Assembly (NCBI RefSeq): GCF_004336745.1
Contig: NZ_SJXD01000028.1
Span: 124,001-188,000 of the forward strand
Direction of reading: 5' to 3'
Source of the DNA: Roseococcus sp. SYP-B2431
GTDB taxonomy: Bacteria > Pseudomonadota > Alphaproteobacteria > Acetobacterales > Acetobacteraceae
DNA: 64,000 nucleotides
A program made the translations under genes and the position numbers. This document shows, piece by piece, positions 62,793-64,000 of this stretch; the first letter of the stretch is position 1, and every line of letters starts with the position of its first letter. Below the pieces are notes generated by a model. It was not told the DNA's origin. It made no database searches and was given only the letters and a program-made list of their open reading frames with translations.

Positions 62793-63773
62793 ATGCTGAC
62801 GACCTATACCGTCGAGAACGGCCATCTCGCGATGCGCGAGGGCGTGCGCGAAGCCGAGGCTCTGCGCCGCGCCGTCTGGATCGACCTGCTGCAGCCCTCC
62901 CGCGAGGAGGAGCACGCGGTGCAGGACGCGCTGCACATCGAGGTCCCGACGCGCGAGGAGATGCAGGAGATCGAAAGCTCCTCGCGCCTCTACCGCGAGG
63001 AGGACACGCTCGTCCTGACCGCCAACTTCCTCTACGGCGTCGAGACGGGCGAGTTCAGCTCGACGCCGATCTCCTTCGTGCTGGCCGGCAATTCGCTGGT
63101 GACGGTGCGCTATGCGACGCCCAAGGCCTTCCCGGTCTTCGCGGCGCGCTGCGCCAAGTCGCCGGCGCTGCTGACCAGCGGCGACGCGGTGATGCTGCAT
63201 CTCTTCGAGCAGATCGTGGACCGCCTCGCCGACATCCTGGAGCGCATCGGCGCCGACATGGACCGCGCGAGCCAGGGCGCCTTCCGCCGCGGCAAGCCGG
63301 GCGAGCCCACGCTCGGCCAGAACGACCTGAAGGAGGTGCTGCTGACGCTGGGCCAGGTCGGCGAGGTGACGACCCGCGCCTCGGAGACGCTGCTCGGGCT
63401 GAACCGCATCCTGACCTTCGTCGGCGCGGAGAAGGCGATGGCGATCCGCAAGGAGAACCAGGGCAGCATCAAGACCCTGGTGCGGGACGTGCGCTCGCTG
63501 GTCGAGCACGCGAACTTCCTCAACAACAAGGCGACCTTCCTGCTGGACGCGGTGCTCGGCATCATCAACATCGAGCAGACGAACATCATCAAGACCTTCA
63601 CCGTGGTGAGCGTCGCGCTGATGCCGCCGACGCTGATCGCCAGCATCTACGGCATGAACTTCCAGCACATGCCGGAACTCGAATGGACGGCCGGTTATCC
63701 GCTCGCGCTGGCGCTGATGATCACGACCGCGGTGGTGCCGGTCTGGTACTTCAAGCGGAAGGGATGGCTGTAA
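62793..63773 (+). CDS. corA: Magnesium/cobalt transporter CorA
   Basis: A 326-residue pentameric channel for Mg2+ and Co2+. The periplasmic selectivity motif GMN is at residues 287-289 (IYGMNF), with two C-terminal membrane helices around it; the large N-terminal cytoplasmic domain contains the LERIGADMDRASQG helices. Ten bases overlap the next gene, which is linked to cobalamin, so cobalt supply is a plausible shared theme. Confidence 0.94.
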   Translation: MLTTYTVENGHLAMREGVREAEALRRAVWIDLLQPSREEEHAVQDALHIEVPTREEMQEIESSSRLYREEDTLVLTANFLYGVETGEFSSTPISFVLAGNSLVTVRYATPKAFPVFAARCAKSPALLTSGDAVMLHLFEQIVDRLADILERIGADMDRASQGAFRRGKPGEPTLGQNDLKEVLLTLGQVGEVTTRASETLLGLNRILTFVGAEKAMAIRKENQGSIKTLVRDVRSLVEHANFLNNKATFLLDAVLGIINIEQTNIIKTFTVVSVALMPPTLIASIYGMNFQHMPELEWTAGYPLALALMITTAVVPVWYFKRKGWL

Positions 63774-64000
63774 GCTTCGACGCCGCATTCGGCGCGCAGC
63801 TCGACCTGCTGCTGCGCTGGCGGCGCGACGTGCGCCAGTTCCGGTCCGATCCCCTGCCCGAAGGCACGCTGGAAGCGCTGGTGGAACGCGCCTGCCTCGC
63901 GCCTTCGGTCGGGAACTCGCAGCCGTGGCGCTTCGTCGCGGTGGAATCGCCGGAGCGCCGCGCCGCCATCCGCGCGGAGTTCGAGGCCTGCAACGCCGCG
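63764..64000 (+). CDS. bluB: 5,6-dimethylbenzimidazole synthase BluB, 3' end outside window
   Basis: The first 79 codons of a flavin-destructase-type nitroreductase fold protein. It begins MAVSFDAAFGAQLDLLLRWR; RRDVRQFR and CLAPSVGNSQPWRF are the BluB opening blocks (FMN-binding). BluB makes the lower ligand of vitamin B12 from FMN and O2. The start overlaps the corA end by ten bases, indicating cotranscription. A generic nitroreductase is the main alternative, but the local match to BluB is good. Confidence 0.8.
   Translation, partial: MAVSFDAAFGAQLDLLLRWRRDVRQFRSDPLPEGTLEALVERACLAPSVGNSQPWRFVAVESPERRAAIRAEFEACNAA

Overview
The window is about 64 kb of very G+C-rich bacterial chromosome, with strong G/C preference at third codon positions. 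Gene families and architecture (AzlC, RecX, PoxB, a PhaR/PhaC/PhaA group, a form II CoxL-like hydroxylase, a Bug-type solute receptor, a HWE kinase, flagellin and MotA/MotB, a CtrA-like TTAA-N7-TTAA site) point to an alphaproteobacterium, most likely a motile Acetobacteraceae of the Roseomonas type. This is inference from protein families, not from an rRNA. No rRNA, tRNA, CRISPR array, prophage or insertion sequence was seen. The region reads as ordinary core and accessory chromosome.

Layout. 0-6.3 kb: the 3' part of pgk, an SMP-30-like lactonase, divergent hyuB-hyuA, and a small secreted protein. 6.3-13.4 kb: an Rrf2-RecX-AzlC operon divergent from cysK, then ftsK, a GFA protein, a beta-carbonic anhydrase and a rhodanese. 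13.4-18.8 kb: a PLD-type cardiolipin synthase, an LLM oxidoreductase, an unknown exported protein, and the DUF350-DUF1190-glutathionylspermidine-synthase-like cassette (compare E. coli yjfL-yjfM-yjfC). 18.8-28.2 kb: a solute-binding protein, poxB, a TetR-controlled RND pump with its adaptor, and a LysR/DoxX divergent pair. 28.3-30.2 kb: motB-motA. 30.3-39.6 kb: a thioesterase, a Hanks-type kinase, an orphan CoxL-like subunit, and a MarR/DUF1398 unit divergent from a second RND pump. 39.7-46.9 kb: trmB, metK, dadA, a tandem methyltransferase pair, an MFS carrier and a MORN protein.

46.9-50.4 kb is a polyhydroxyalkanoate group: phaR, divergent from a small PhaE-like gene that overlaps a PhaC-like synthase by about 300 bp, followed by phaA. 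50.5-53.5 kb holds flagellin, a HWE histidine kinase and an exported protein. 53.6-57.2 kb holds uppP and proB, whose 3' end carries six 48-bp tandem repeats, then two lipoproteins. 57.2-64 kb: a Bug receptor, a Gfo/Idh/MocA oxidoreductase, small envelope proteins, tatA, the methionine-salvage genes mtnB-mtnD-mtnC, corA and the start of bluB.

The features that ordinary annotation would miss are mainly non-coding or layered. They are a 111-bp two-hairpin element present twice (24.6 and 30.2 kb), the in-frame hairpin repeat array joining proB to uppP, the repeat-lined dual-coding overlap in the pha group, perfect inverted repeats marking autoregulated efflux operators, a CtrA-like site upstream of flagellin, and an unexplained pair of hairpins in the metK leader.
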